DNA of 6,081 nucleotides from Eudoraea sp. GTDB lineage: Bacteria; Bacteroidota; Bacteroidia; Flavobacteriales; Flavobacteriaceae. Shown in pieces: positions 1 to 6,081 of this stretch (its first letter is position 1; every line of letters begins with the position of its first letter). Both the position numbers and the translations under genes were made by a program. The stretch is from NCBI GenBank assembly GCA_013042925.1, contig JABDPH010000465.1, forward strand, positions 1 to 6,081, given 5' to 3'. The notes beneath the pieces were generated by a model. The model saw only the letters and a list, made by a program, of their open reading frames with translations. It searched no databases and was not told where the DNA came from.

Positions 1-1428
1 ATTAATTGTACCGGCCATATCTAAGGCTTCTCTGTCTACATAGAAGATCAGGTTAGCCTCGTTAACGATCCAATTATTTGTTTTGATTTCGTTTAGGATA
101 TCTTCTCCGTTATTTTCCTCAAACAATTGAATTTCCGAATAGGCCCCAGAACCTCCTTTAAGATATATCCTATCGGCATTTTCGTCGGTGTCCAAATCAT
201 TCGCAATTTCGGATGAAAAAGACTCATTTACCAAGGTATTAACCGCATTTCCAATAATTGTACCAAAGGTTAGGTCTCTACTAATTAGGGTTAATTCATA
301 ATCAGCTTCTTCCTTAACTATTTCGTCATTCTCCTTTTTATCATATTCATAAGATATTGTAATTGTTGCATCCGTAATATCAAGGATAAGCATAATATCA
401 TCTGTAATAGGAGTAACCGACAAATGCAACCCTCTAAGGAATTCACTAAAATTAGCCTGACTTAATAATTCTGTCTGGCCTTCTTTATCCAATATATTTT
501 CTTGAAAAAAAGCAGGATCTAGCGCTACCTGAATACCCGGCTGAATTCGAGTGGGCTCATTCAGTGATTCGTCCGCTTCGGTGTCGGGATCATCCTCGGC
601 AGGTACCAATATTTCCTCATCGGATATGGTTACCTCTCCGTCATAGAGTATATCCGAAACAAAATCTGGTGAAAATTCTTGAGTTGAATAGTACTCCTGT
701 GATTCAAGAAACCCCGCATCAGGATCCAAATCTCTCAAAAAATAGGTAGATCGTTCGACTTTAAAATTAAAAGGAGCCTCCCGATTTCCATAAATACTGT
801 CAAGATCAACCTTACGTGGAAAACTATTAGGGGTATACTCCGTGTCCTGACTATCTACTATACCATCACCATCGGTATCCTCGTCTAGTGGATTTGTTCC
901 AAGTATTCTTTCATCATTATCTGTAAGGCCATCTCCGTCACTATCACTATTTGGGTCCTCCGGGTCGGCATCGAAAGCATCTTCAACACCATCAAGATCT
1001 CGATCGCCGCTCGGGTTTTGAAGATAAGGGATATATAGTATTACTTCTTTTACTGTTTCATTCTCCGCAATAGCTGTCTCTTCCGGATCGGTTAGAGAAT
1101 TATCTTCTCTTGATTGGCTAAAAAGTCCGAAGCCCGGATTACCAACGCCTCCTTGCAATCTTAATTGGGAAGTTATGCTTGCATCTGTATCGCCATAAAG
1201 CGGATCATTATATTTTCCTATTTGATAAATTGGAAGTTTGTTGGTCTCAACTGCATTAATTTTTTTATTAAAAACAAAAACATCATATACTGCCTTGTTT
1301 GTCTCAAAAGGATCGTCGCCAACAAGACCATCCCCAATAGTGGTTAGGTCTTCATTACACGAAACCGTGGTAAGCATAAGTATCAAAACCGCTATTGCAG
1401 CGTATACCCATCTAAAAAAAATATTCAT
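1..1428 (-). CDS. DUF4270 domain lipoprotein with TSP3 repeats (C-terminus beyond the window)
   Basis: The reading frame is open from the ATG at 1428 down to base 1, giving 476 residues with no stop, so the C-terminal end lies outside the window. Residues 1-23 are a lipoprotein signal peptide (Arg6, hydrophobic core 8-19) ending in TVSC with the lipidated cysteine at 24. NED follows the cysteine, an acidic pattern like Bacteroidota surface-lipoprotein export signals. The body resembles the DUF4270 family of flavobacterial cell-envelope proteins: LYIPY at 131-135, LDSIYGN at 209-215 and YFLRDLDP at 229-236. Between the first two sits a block of aspartate-rich thrombospondin type 3 repeats (about 141-196). 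Two further acidic stretches lie near 269-291 and 362-376. The gene starts 5 nt after the stop of the GT5-like gene and is surely co-transcribed with it. Family membership is by recalled motifs; the molecular function of DUF4270 is not established. Confidence 0.85.
   Translation of the reverse strand, partial: MNIFFRWVYAAIAVLILMLTTVSCNEDLTTIGDGLVGDDPFETNKAVYDVFVFNKKINAVETNKLPIYQIGKYNDPLYGDTDASITSQLRLQGGVGNPGFGLFSQSREDNSLTDPEETAIAENETVKEVILYIPYLQNPSGDRDLDGVEDAFDADPEDPNSDSDGDGLTDNDERILGTNPLDEDTDGDGIVDSQDTEYTPNSFPRKVDLDSIYGNREAPFNFKVERSTYFLRDLDPDAGFLESQEYYSTQEFSPDFVSDILYDGEVTISDEEILVPAEDDPDTEADESLNEPTRIQPGIQVALDPAFFQENILDKEGQTELLSQANFSEFLRGLHLSVTPITDDIMLILDITDATITISYEYDKKENDEIVKEEADYELTLISRDLTFGTIIGNAVNTLVNESFSSEIANDLDTDENADRIYLKGGSGAYSEIQLFEENNGEDILNEIKTNNWIVNEANLIFYVDREALDMAGTIN
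841..1008 (-). other. Thrombospondin type 3 (calcium-binding) repeat block within the DUF4270 gene
   Basis: Codons for residues 141-196 of the DUF4270 protein encode about three DxDxDG-type loops: DRDLDG (142-147), DSDGDG (162-167) and DTDGDG (184-189). Linkers such as TNPLDED lie between them. This is the TSP3 pattern, in which aspartate side chains coordinate calcium in secreted and surface proteins of Bacteroidota. The block interrupts what is otherwise a continuous DUF4270-like segment (LYIPY ... VDLDSIYGN). Calcium binding is inferred from the motif only. Confidence 0.8.
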
Positions 1429-1433
1429 GAGGC

Positions 1434-2243
1434 TTATTTTAAAACTTCAGTGCTATAAAAATTTGCATATGCTTCTTCAAATTCCTGCAAAGGAACATAT
1501 GGCAACAGAGGTTTTTGGAGGTTGGTAATGTAATCACTTAAATCTTCAGAAATTTCTTCGGCGGCTAAAATAATGGCATCAGAAAAATCTACAGCAACTT
1601 TTAACAAATTATTATAGGTAGGAGACTCTAGATGGGAGATACTGTCCTCAAAAATTCCATCAAATAATATCTTATTCTTCATTTTAACATCCAGATTTCC
1701 TTCAAAGCCTTTGTTATAAACTGAAGTTACAATTTTGCTATCGGCAAATAAAGGTTCATCTGCATAATAAGTTCTTAAATACAATGGTAAAAGTGATGCC
1801 ATCCATCCATGAACATGAATAATATCCGGTGACCAGTTTAATTTTTTAACTGTTTCAACTACACCTTTGGCAAAGAAAATAGATCTTTCATCATTATCCG
1901 GGAATAGTTCACCATTCTCATCTGTGAACGTTGCTTTACGTTTAAAATACTCTTCATTATCTATAAAATAGACTTGTATTCGCTCACGGGGAATTGAAGC
2001 CACTTTGATAATAAGCGGCATGTCCATATCATTGATAACCAGGTTCATTCCAGAGAGTCTTATTACCTCATGCAATTGATGCCTTCGCTCATTGATATTG
2101 CCATATCTTGGCATAAAAATTCGTATTTGGCCCTTTTTACTATTGACCATCCTTGGCGCTTCGTAGGACATTAAAGAAACTTCATTCTCTGGTAAGTAGG
2201 GCACTAATTCAGAAGATACAAACAATATCTTTTTACCATTCAT
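1434..2243 (-). CDS. Short GT5 glycogen/starch-synthase-like protein, N-terminal domain only
   Basis: A 269-residue protein aligns with the N-terminal Rossmann domain of GT5 glycogen synthase (GlgA, about 480 residues). It begins [12 protein letters not shown], has [18 protein letters not shown] at 139-156 where GlgA has PDVVHAHDWHAG, SVYN at 174-177 where GlgA has TVHN, and [12 protein letters not shown] at 220-231. The KTGGL motif that contacts ADP-glucose is absent: [13 protein letters not shown] occupies 18-30. The C-terminal nucleotide-sugar domain is missing altogether. The next gene starts 5 nt after a clean TAA, so this is not a frameshifted full-length gene. Flavobacteria commonly carry such short versions, often named glycogen synthase. 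Without half of the GT-B fold, glycogen synthesis from this protein is unlikely; a regulatory, binding or partner-dependent role is inference. The start is the ATG at 2243, preceded by a T-run and no Shine-Dalgarno. It has no signal peptide, so it is probably cytoplasmic. Confidence 0.9.
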   Translation of the reverse strand: MNGKKILFVSSELVPYLPENEVSLMSYEAPRMVNSKKGQIRIFMPRYGNINERRHQLHEVIRLSGMNLVINDMDMPLIIKVASIPRERIQVYFIDNEEYFKRKATFTDENGELFPDNDERSIFFAKGVVETVKKLNWSPDIIHVHGWMASLLPLYLRTYYADEPLFADSKIVTSVYNKGFEGNLDVKMKNKILFDGIFEDSISHLESPTYNNLLKVAVDFSDAIILAAEEISEDLSDYITNLQKPLLPYVPLQEFEEAYANFYSTEVLK

Positions 2244-2280
2244 AAAAAAATGTATTTTGTTTATCGGAAAAACATAGCTG

Positions 2281-2288
2281 CAAAATTA
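2281..2288 (-). promoter_or_regulatory. Bacteroidota-type -7 box for the GT5-like/DUF4270 unit
   Basis: On the minus strand this reads TAATTTTG, an exact match to the TAnnTTTG -7 consensus of the Bacteroidota primary sigma factor. It would start transcription near 2274-2277, leaving a leader of about 30 nt before the ATG at 2243. No TTTG is visible at the expected -33 distance, so the assignment rests on the -7 box and its position. Confidence 0.5.
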
Positions 2289-2319
2289 CAAAAATAATGT
2301 AGAATAGCAGTAATTATAG

Positions 2320-2327
2320 TAAGTTTG
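2320..2327 (+). promoter_or_regulatory. Bacteroidota-type -7 box for panC and the genes after it
   Basis: The sequence TAAGTTTG matches TAnnTTTG exactly. Transcription would begin near 2332-2335, about 12-15 nt before the ATG at 2347. No good -33 TTTG is present 17-23 nt upstream. The box helps decide the panC start: the TTG at 2341 would sit almost at the 5' end of the message, whereas the ATG at 2347 leaves a short leader. Confidence 0.5.
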
Positions 2328-2346
2328 CTGGCTTTTATAATTGATT

Positions 2347-3195
2347 ATGTTGTTATTCAGTAGCAAAAAGGATTTAATAGGTCATTTAACCACTTTAAAA
2401 AATAAATCAATATCTGTCGGTTTGGTTCCTACTATGGGAGCATTGCATAAAGGACATCTTTCCTTGGTTAAAAAGGCCATTTCAGAAAATGAGGTTGTTG
2501 TTGTCAGTATCTTTGTGAACCCTACTCAATTTGATAATAAAGATGATCTAAAGAAATATCCTGTTACACTGGATTCAGATCTTGAATATTTAAAGAACAT
2601 CTCAAAAGATCTGATTATTTTTGCTCCCCCGGTTAGAGAATTGTATTCAAATAATATTAGCTCTAAGGAATACGAATTTGATGGCTTGGATACCACGATG
2701 GAGGGAAAATTCAGGTCCAATCATTTTTTAGGTGTTGCAACGGTAGTTGAAAAGCTCTTTTTGATTGTGAAACCTAATAAAGCGTATTTTGGTGAGAAGG
2801 ATTTTCAGCAACTGTTAATTATTAAAAAATTAGTTGAAAAAACCAAAATGCCAATTGAAATTATTGGCTGCCCAATTGTCAGAGAACCTAATGGCCTTGC
2901 CATGAGTTCCAGAAACGAAAGACTGCCAAAAGAACTTAGAGACCAAGCTTCATTTATCTATAAAACGCTTTTGGCTGCCAAAGCATTATTTGGCATGAAA
3001 AGTGCTACAAAAGTAATGGATTGGGTTAAGAATAAGTTTGATAGTCAGTCCGTGTTCAATTTAGAATACATTAATATAACTGAACAGGAAACTTTAAATC
3101 CTGTGAAAAGAAAACATAAAAATAAAAAATATAGGGCCTTTATAGCTGTTTACGTGGACGGTGTTCGACTAATCGATAATATAGCCCTTAATTAA
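2347..3195 (+). CDS. panC: Pantoate--beta-alanine ligase (pantothenate synthetase)
   Basis: Cytoplasmic enzyme of the HIGH-motif nucleotidyltransferase fold that uses ATP to activate pantoate as pantoyl-adenylate and joins it to beta-alanine, forming pantothenate for coenzyme A. Counting from the ATG at 2347 it has 282 residues, the usual family length. PTMGALHKGH lies at 28-37, with the HIGH-like histidines at 34 and 37. VNPTQF at 57-62 includes the pantoate-contacting Gln61. GEKDFQQ is at 149-155, and VREPNGLAMSSRN at 178-190 ends in the KMSKS-like MSSR. An in-frame TTG at 2341 would add two residues; I prefer the ATG because homologues begin about here and the leader would otherwise be almost nil. 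The usual RPGHFRGV segment reads RSNHFLGV (123-130). The gene is followed after 13 nt by panD, whose product supplies the beta-alanine. No panB is in the window. Confidence 0.97.
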   Translation: MLLFSSKKDLIGHLTTLKNKSISVGLVPTMGALHKGHLSLVKKAISENEVVVVSIFVNPTQFDNKDDLKKYPVTLDSDLEYLKNISKDLIIFAPPVRELYSNNISSKEYEFDGLDTTMEGKFRSNHFLGVATVVEKLFLIVKPNKAYFGEKDFQQLLIIKKLVEKTKMPIEIIGCPIVREPNGLAMSSRNERLPKELRDQASFIYKTLLAAKALFGMKSATKVMDWVKNKFDSQSVFNLEYINITEQETLNPVKRKHKNKKYRAFIAVYVDGVRLIDNIALN

Positions 3196-3196
3196 T

Positions 3197-3204
3197 TAAC
3201 TTTG
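3197..3204 (+). promoter_or_regulatory. Possible internal -7 box just before panD
   Basis: In the 13-nt gap between panC and panD the sequence TAACTTTG matches TAnnTTTG and ends only 4 nt before the panD ATG. If used, transcription would begin at or within a few bases of the start codon, giving a leaderless or nearly leaderless panD message. No -33 element is visible upstream, and the match could be chance in AT-rich DNA. Confidence 0.3.
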
Positions 3205-3208
3205 TGCC

Positions 3209-3559
3209 ATGCAAATAGAAGTTGTCAAATCTAAAATACATAGGGTTCGCGTTACAGGAGCTGACCTTAACTATATAGGAAGTATTACCATAGATGAAGA
3301 TCTTATGGATGCCGCCAATATTATTCAAGGTGAAAAAGTGCAGATTGTCAATAATAACAATGGTGAACGATTGGAAACCTATGTTATTCCCGGACCAAGA
3401 GGGACAGGTGAATTAACTCTTAATGGTGCTGCTGCCAGAAAAGTGGCTGTGGGTGATATTCTGATTTTAATTACTTATGCCAGAATGGATATCGAAGAAG
3501 CTAAGAAATTTAATCCGGCTTTAGTGTTCCCGGATGAAGCAACAAATCTGTTAAAATAG
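3209..3559 (+). CDS. panD: Aspartate 1-decarboxylase proenzyme
   Basis: Pyruvoyl-dependent decarboxylase that converts L-aspartate to beta-alanine, the second substrate of PanC. The 116-residue length is typical of a bacterial PanD. The self-cleavage site is in the canonical place: Gly24-Ser25 in YIGSITID, where Ser25 becomes the pyruvoyl group of the alpha chain. Other residues known from the E. coli enzyme fall at the same numbers: Lys9, His11, Arg54, Thr57, Tyr58 and Asn72 (in LNGAAAR, 71-77). The protein therefore looks fully active after processing. It is encoded 13 nt after panC and its TAG is 2 nt before the start of the flippase-like gene, so the three are very likely one transcript. 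The ATG at 3209 is the only sensible start given the fixed distance to the cleavage site. Confidence 0.98.
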   Translation: MQIEVVKSKIHRVRVTGADLNYIGSITIDEDLMDAANIIQGEKVQIVNNNNGERLETYVIPGPRGTGELTLNGAAARKVAVGDILILITYARMDIEEAKKFNPALVFPDEATNLLK

Positions 3560-3561
3560 TC

Positions 3562-4527
3562 TTGAGCAAACAACTAAAAAAGATCTTAAAAATTATACTC
3601 CCAATTGCTTTGGGAGTTTTTTTAATCTGGTATTCATATAGAATAACTTCTGAAGAAGACAGAACACAAATAATCCGCTACATCAAAGAAGCTGACCTTT
3701 TTTGGGTGGGCATTTCTGTTTTCATTGGAATTTTAAGTCATATTTCAAGGGCAATCCGTTGGAATTATCTTCTGGAACCCCTAGGATATGCACCCAAAGT
3801 GAGTAACAATGTTTTTATCATTCTGATGGCTTACTTTGCCAATTTAGGCATCCCAAGGTCTGGAGAAGTATTACGGGCCACTGCGCTTGCAACCTACGAA
3901 AACGTTCCGTTCCAAAAGGGATTTGGTACTATAGTAACAGAAAGGGTAATAGATTTATTGATTTTGCTTCTTATAATACTAATAGCCCTTTTTTCACAAA
4001 CCGATATAATTCTTGCCTTTTTAAATGAAAAAGGTGTGGGTATTACAACTACCTTAATTTTTCTTTGTATAGGTTTTATAGGACTATTACTTATTATGGC
4101 CTTTTTACGTCGTTCAAGTTCGCGTTTTGCAATAAAAATCAGAGATTTTATTAAAGGACTTTTAGACGGTGTGCTGAGTATATTTAAAATGAAATATAAA
4201 TGGGCCTTTGTAATACACACCTTTTTCATCTGGGCTGCCTATATACTTATGTTTTGGGTTATAAAGTATACGGTGCCCGAAACTATTGATCTTTCTTTTG
4301 GCCAATTATTGGTAGCCTTTGTTGCAGGTGCCTTTGCCATGTCCACCACCAATGGAGGTATAGGGCTTTATCCTATAGCTGTAAGCAAATCACTAACCAT
4401 TTTTGGTATTTCAGCCGTTTCCGGGAATGCATTTGGATGGATCATGTGGATAGCACAAACTCTTATGGTTGTAGTATTTGGTGCAATATCTTTCCTTCTC
4501 CTGCCGTTATTGAACAGGAATAAATAG
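3562..4527 (+). CDS. Flippase-like integral membrane protein (lysylphosphatidylglycerol synthase TM family)
   Basis: A 321-residue polytopic inner-membrane protein of the LPG_synthase_TM / UPF0104 type. Hydrophobic segments lie at about 10-25, 45-62, 83-96, 126-145, 161-182, 216-235, 246-261 and 292-316. Family-like signatures are IPRSGEVLRA (97-106), KGFGTIVTERVIDLL (119-133) and NGGIGLYP (264-271). It corresponds only to the membrane half of MprF; there is no soluble aminoacyl-transferase domain, so lipid aminoacylation is not expected. Relatives are thought to move lipids or lipid-linked sugars, but the substrate here is unknown. The start is a TTG at 3562, 2 nt after the panD stop; the next in-frame methionine is residue 89, after two membrane segments, so the TTG must be the start or very near it. 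This spacing suggests translational coupling to panD. Confidence 0.9.
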   Translation: MSKQLKKILKIILPIALGVFLIWYSYRITSEEDRTQIIRYIKEADLFWVGISVFIGILSHISRAIRWNYLLEPLGYAPKVSNNVFIILMAYFANLGIPRSGEVLRATALATYENVPFQKGFGTIVTERVIDLLILLLIILIALFSQTDIILAFLNEKGVGITTTLIFLCIGFIGLLLIMAFLRRSSSRFAIKIRDFIKGLLDGVLSIFKMKYKWAFVIHTFFIWAAYILMFWVIKYTVPETIDLSFGQLLVAFVAGAFAMSTTNGGIGLYPIAVSKSLTIFGISAVSGNAFGWIMWIAQTLMVVVFGAISFLLLPLLNRNK

Positions 4528-4554
4528 CTTATAGCTGTTTTTAAATAATTTGGA

Positions 4555-5700
4555 ATGATACGTAATTTTTTACTTTGTGCTGCAATTCTTTTTAGTACAG
4601 CTGTAGGAGCACAGATAACGCAAGAGATTTTTGAGTCTTTTAAACTGCAAGAGAGAAGGGATATGAAATATTATATTCCTGAAGATTATAACCCTGAGAA
4701 GAAATATCCTTTGGTTGTTGTGTTGGACGGAGAATACCTATTTGATCAGGTTGTTGCTAATTCCAAGTTTTATTCCGCTTTTCAAGGAACACCAGAGACC
4801 ATAGTTGTTGGAGTTTTTCAGAACGAAAATGATTTGAGATGGGAAGATTGCGCTTTTGAAGAAAACTCTGGCCTTCCCACGGAAAAAGGAAAATTATTTT
4901 TCGAATTTCTTGGAATGGAACTTGTCCCCTACTTTAAGACCACCTATAATACAGCTCCTTTCAGTATGTTTGTTGGTTACGATATTACTGCAAACTTTGG
5001 GAATTATTATTTATTCAAAGAAAAATCCCTGTTTAATGCATTCATCAGCATATCTCCTTATCTGGCACCGGAAATGGAGAACAGAGTACCTGCCAGACTT
5101 AGTGAAATAAATCAACAAATTTTTTATCACTTAATAGCCAGTGGAGAACGAAATGATAGTAGGGAAGGAATATTGCAGTTGGACAAGGCCTTAAAAAGTA
5201 TAGATAAAAAGGGGTTCAATTATCGTTTCGATGAATATCCGTCGGCTAACGAAGTATCGATAGCAACTTATGGAATAGGAAAGGCCTGGGGAAGCATGTT
5301 CGAGATTTTTAAACCAATTAGTCCGAAAGAATACAAAGAAAATATTCTTACATCCGACGAACCTGTTTACAAATATTTGGAGGACAAATACAATTCTATA
5401 GAAGAATTATTTGGTTTTAGGAAAGAAGTAGAGTTAAATGATATTATGGCCATATATGCCGCAAGCAGAAAAAAAGATGATTATGAATCTTTAAAACCCT
5501 TGTCCGAATTGTGTAAACAAGAATTCCCGAGTACAATGCTTGGATTCTACTTTGAAGGAGAGTATTATGAAGAACTGGGAGAAGCGAAAAAGGCGCTACG
5601 GACTTTTGAAAAAGCCTTCGCAATGGAAGAGATCGATTTTCTGACAAAGGAAATGGCTTTGGAAAAAATGGACGCTCTTAAAGCAGACTTTGGCTTTTAA
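4555..5700 (+). CDS. Secreted esterase-fold protein, probably non-catalytic, with C-terminal TPR-like helices
   Basis: A 381-residue exported protein. Residues 1-19 form a signal peptide with a likely signal peptidase I site at VGA-Q (17-20), placing it in the periplasm or outside. Residues about 25-255 resemble the alpha/beta-hydrolase fold of the esterase D / enterochelin esterase type: YYIPEDYNPEKKYPLVVVLDGE (39-60) followed by a VVGVF strand (84-88), and FNAFISISPYLAPEM (160-174) after the elbow. The nucleophile elbow, usually GHSxGG, reads FVGYDITANF (139-148), so aspartate replaces the serine. The region where the catalytic histidine is expected (YPSANEVSIATYGIGKAW, 228-245) contains no histidine. 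The C-terminus (about 325-375, GEYYEELGEAKKALRTFEKA) looks like one or two TPR helices pairs. It lies 27 nt after the flippase-like gene on the same strand. The fold is fairly sure; enzyme activity is doubtful and the role is unknown. Confidence 0.85.
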   Translation: MIRNFLLCAAILFSTAVGAQITQEIFESFKLQERRDMKYYIPEDYNPEKKYPLVVVLDGEYLFDQVVANSKFYSAFQGTPETIVVGVFQNENDLRWEDCAFEENSGLPTEKGKLFFEFLGMELVPYFKTTYNTAPFSMFVGYDITANFGNYYLFKEKSLFNAFISISPYLAPEMENRVPARLSEINQQIFYHLIASGERNDSREGILQLDKALKSIDKKGFNYRFDEYPSANEVSIATYGIGKAWGSMFEIFKPISPKEYKENILTSDEPVYKYLEDKYNSIEELFGFRKEVELNDIMAIYAASRKKDDYESLKPLSELCKQEFPSTMLGFYFEGEYYEELGEAKKALRTFEKAFAMEEIDFLTKEMALEKMDALKADFGF

Positions 5701-5725
5701 AACAGTATAGTGGTATTCCTTTTAC

Positions 5726-5755
5726 TTAAATATTGATTGATATTTAAACTATCAA
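5726..5755 (+). other. Two overlapping AT-rich inverted repeats after the esterase-like gene
   Basis: TTAAATAT (5726-5733) pairs perfectly with ATATTTAA (5740-5747) across a 6-nt loop. TTGATA (5737-5742) pairs with TATCAA (5750-5755) across a 7-nt loop. The two stems share bases and cannot form together. The second is followed by the T-rich stretch CTTTCTTTTGATTTTT. Together they could act as a weak terminator for the panC-to-esterase transcript, but the stems contain almost no G-C pairs, so this is tentative. Confidence 0.3.
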
Positions 5756-5761
5756 CTTTCT

Positions 5762-5792
5762 TTTGATTTTTATAGTAACCACAATATCTTTA
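5762..5792 (+). promoter_or_regulatory. Probable radA promoter (TTTG - 19 nt - TATCTTTA)
   Basis: TTTG at 5762-5765 is followed 19 nt later by TATCTTTA at 5785-5792. This fits the Bacteroidota primary sigma pattern of a -33 TTTG and a -7 TAnnTTTG with the last base changed to A. The start of transcription would fall near 5797-5799, giving a leader of about 16-18 nt before the radA ATG. It is the only place in the window where both boxes appear at proper spacing, and it implies radA is transcribed separately from the upstream genes. Confidence 0.55.
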
Positions 5793-5814
5793 GCCCAAAC
5801 CAGCTTAGGTTCAA

Positions 5815-6081
5815 ATGGCTAAAACAAAAACAGCTTTTTTTTGTCAGAATTGTGGCACCCAATATGCCAAGTGGGTAGGGCAATGTGGTGCGTGCAAGGA
5901 GTGGAATACCGTTGTGGAAGAAGTTATCAAAAAAGAGAAGGATATTACCTGGCAAAACTTCAATGATTCGAAGACAACAACATCAAAGCCTGTTTTGGTT
6001 GGACAGATCAATACTTCGAGTGAATTTAGGCTTGACATTTACGACAAAGAATTTAACCGTGTTTTAGGTGGTGGGTTAGTC
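5815..6081 (+). CDS. radA: DNA repair protein RadA, N-terminal 89 residues (runs off the right edge)
   Basis: RadA (Sms) is a RecA-like, DnaB-related ATPase that promotes branch migration and processing of recombination intermediates. The window holds its first 89 residues. The N-terminal C4 zinc finger is intact: Cys10-x2-Cys13 and Cys24-x2-Cys27, with the family's YAKWVGQCGAC (17-27) and a following EWNTVVEE. The visible part ends in FNRVLGGGLV (80-89), which lies just before the Walker A loop of the ATPase core; Walker A, the KNRFG motif and the Lon-like C-terminal domain would lie beyond the edge. The ATG at 5815 is chosen because it places the zinc finger at the usual distance from the start. 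A weak AGG lies upstream. It is probably a separate transcription unit after the esterase-like gene. Confidence 0.95.
   Translation, partial: MAKTKTAFFCQNCGTQYAKWVGQCGACKEWNTVVEEVIKKEKDITWQNFNDSKTTTSKPVLVGQINTSSEFRLDIYDKEFNRVLGGGLV

Noticed and set aside
564..749. Small plus-strand open frame of 61 codons
   Set aside because: It lies antisense within the DUF4270 gene, whose frame is open throughout with clear motifs, and its Pro/Arg-rich product resembles nothing known.
1434..1436. GT5-like gene as a frameshifted remnant of a full-length glycogen synthase
   Set aside because: The DUF4270 gene begins 5 nt later with its own signal peptide, and no C-terminal glycosyltransferase sequence is visible in any frame downstream, so the short form appears genuine.
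1165..1528. Overlapping plus-strand open frames of 60 and 96 codons
   Set aside because: They run antisense across the start of the DUF4270 gene and the end of the GT5-like gene, with no promoter or ribosome site and no recognisable protein motif.
3894..4229. Minus-strand open frame of 111 codons
   Set aside because: It is the antisense shadow of the flippase-like gene, where hydrophobic codons give a low-stop complementary frame; it lacks any family signature.
4525..4545. Repeat ATAGCTTATAGCT plus T-run after the flippase-like gene as a terminator
   Set aside because: The possible stem is only 4 bp and the T-run is short; it sits in a 27-nt gap within a likely operon.
4510..4552. Possible promoter for the esterase-like gene (TTG ... 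TAATTTG)
   Set aside because: The box is one base short of TAnnTTTG and the TTG is 33 nt away, outside the usual spacing; read-through from the panC unit is the simpler explanation.
5770..6067. Short open frames on both strands over the radA start
   Set aside because: RadA is supported by its C4 zinc finger and core motif; the overlapping frames are out-of-frame or antisense by-products.

Overview
The window looks like a chromosomal core region of a marine or soil Flavobacteriaceae (Bacteroidota) genome. The reasons are low G+C, genes with almost no Shine-Dalgarno sequences, upstream boxes of the Bacteroidota sigma type (TAnnTTTG, in one case with a TTTG 19 nt upstream), a DUF4270 lipoprotein, and a gene order I recall from flavobacteria (short glycogen-synthase-like protein / panC / panD / flippase-like membrane protein / esterase-like protein / radA). 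No mobile element, CRISPR array, tRNA or rRNA is visible.

Layout. The left third (1-2243) is a two-gene minus-strand unit: a 269-residue protein equivalent to only the N-terminal half of GT5 glycogen/starch synthase, followed after 5 nt by a DUF4270 outer-membrane-type lipoprotein that runs off the left edge and carries a block of calcium-binding thrombospondin type 3 repeats. A 103-nt divergent intergenic region (2244-2346) has a sigma -7-like box for each direction. The plus-strand unit follows: panC, panD, a TTG-started flippase-like integral membrane protein 2 nt after panD, and a secreted esterase-fold protein that appears to lack its catalytic serine and histidine. After a 114-nt gap with AT-rich hairpins and the best promoter match of the window, radA begins and runs off the right edge.

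How the genes work together. PanD makes beta-alanine from aspartate and PanC joins it to pantoate, giving pantothenate for coenzyme A; panB is not in the window. The flippase-like and esterase-like genes probably share the transcript, but nothing in them ties them to pantothenate. The GT5-like and DUF4270 genes are almost certainly co-transcribed and neither has a settled function.

Novelty. Most of this is conserved housekeeping sequence. The points worth a second look are the two apparently non-catalytic enzyme relatives (half-length GT5, serine-less esterase fold), the tight pairing of the first with a DUF4270 lipoprotein, and the TSP3 insertion in that lipoprotein. I saw no clear sign of an undescribed defence or mobile system.
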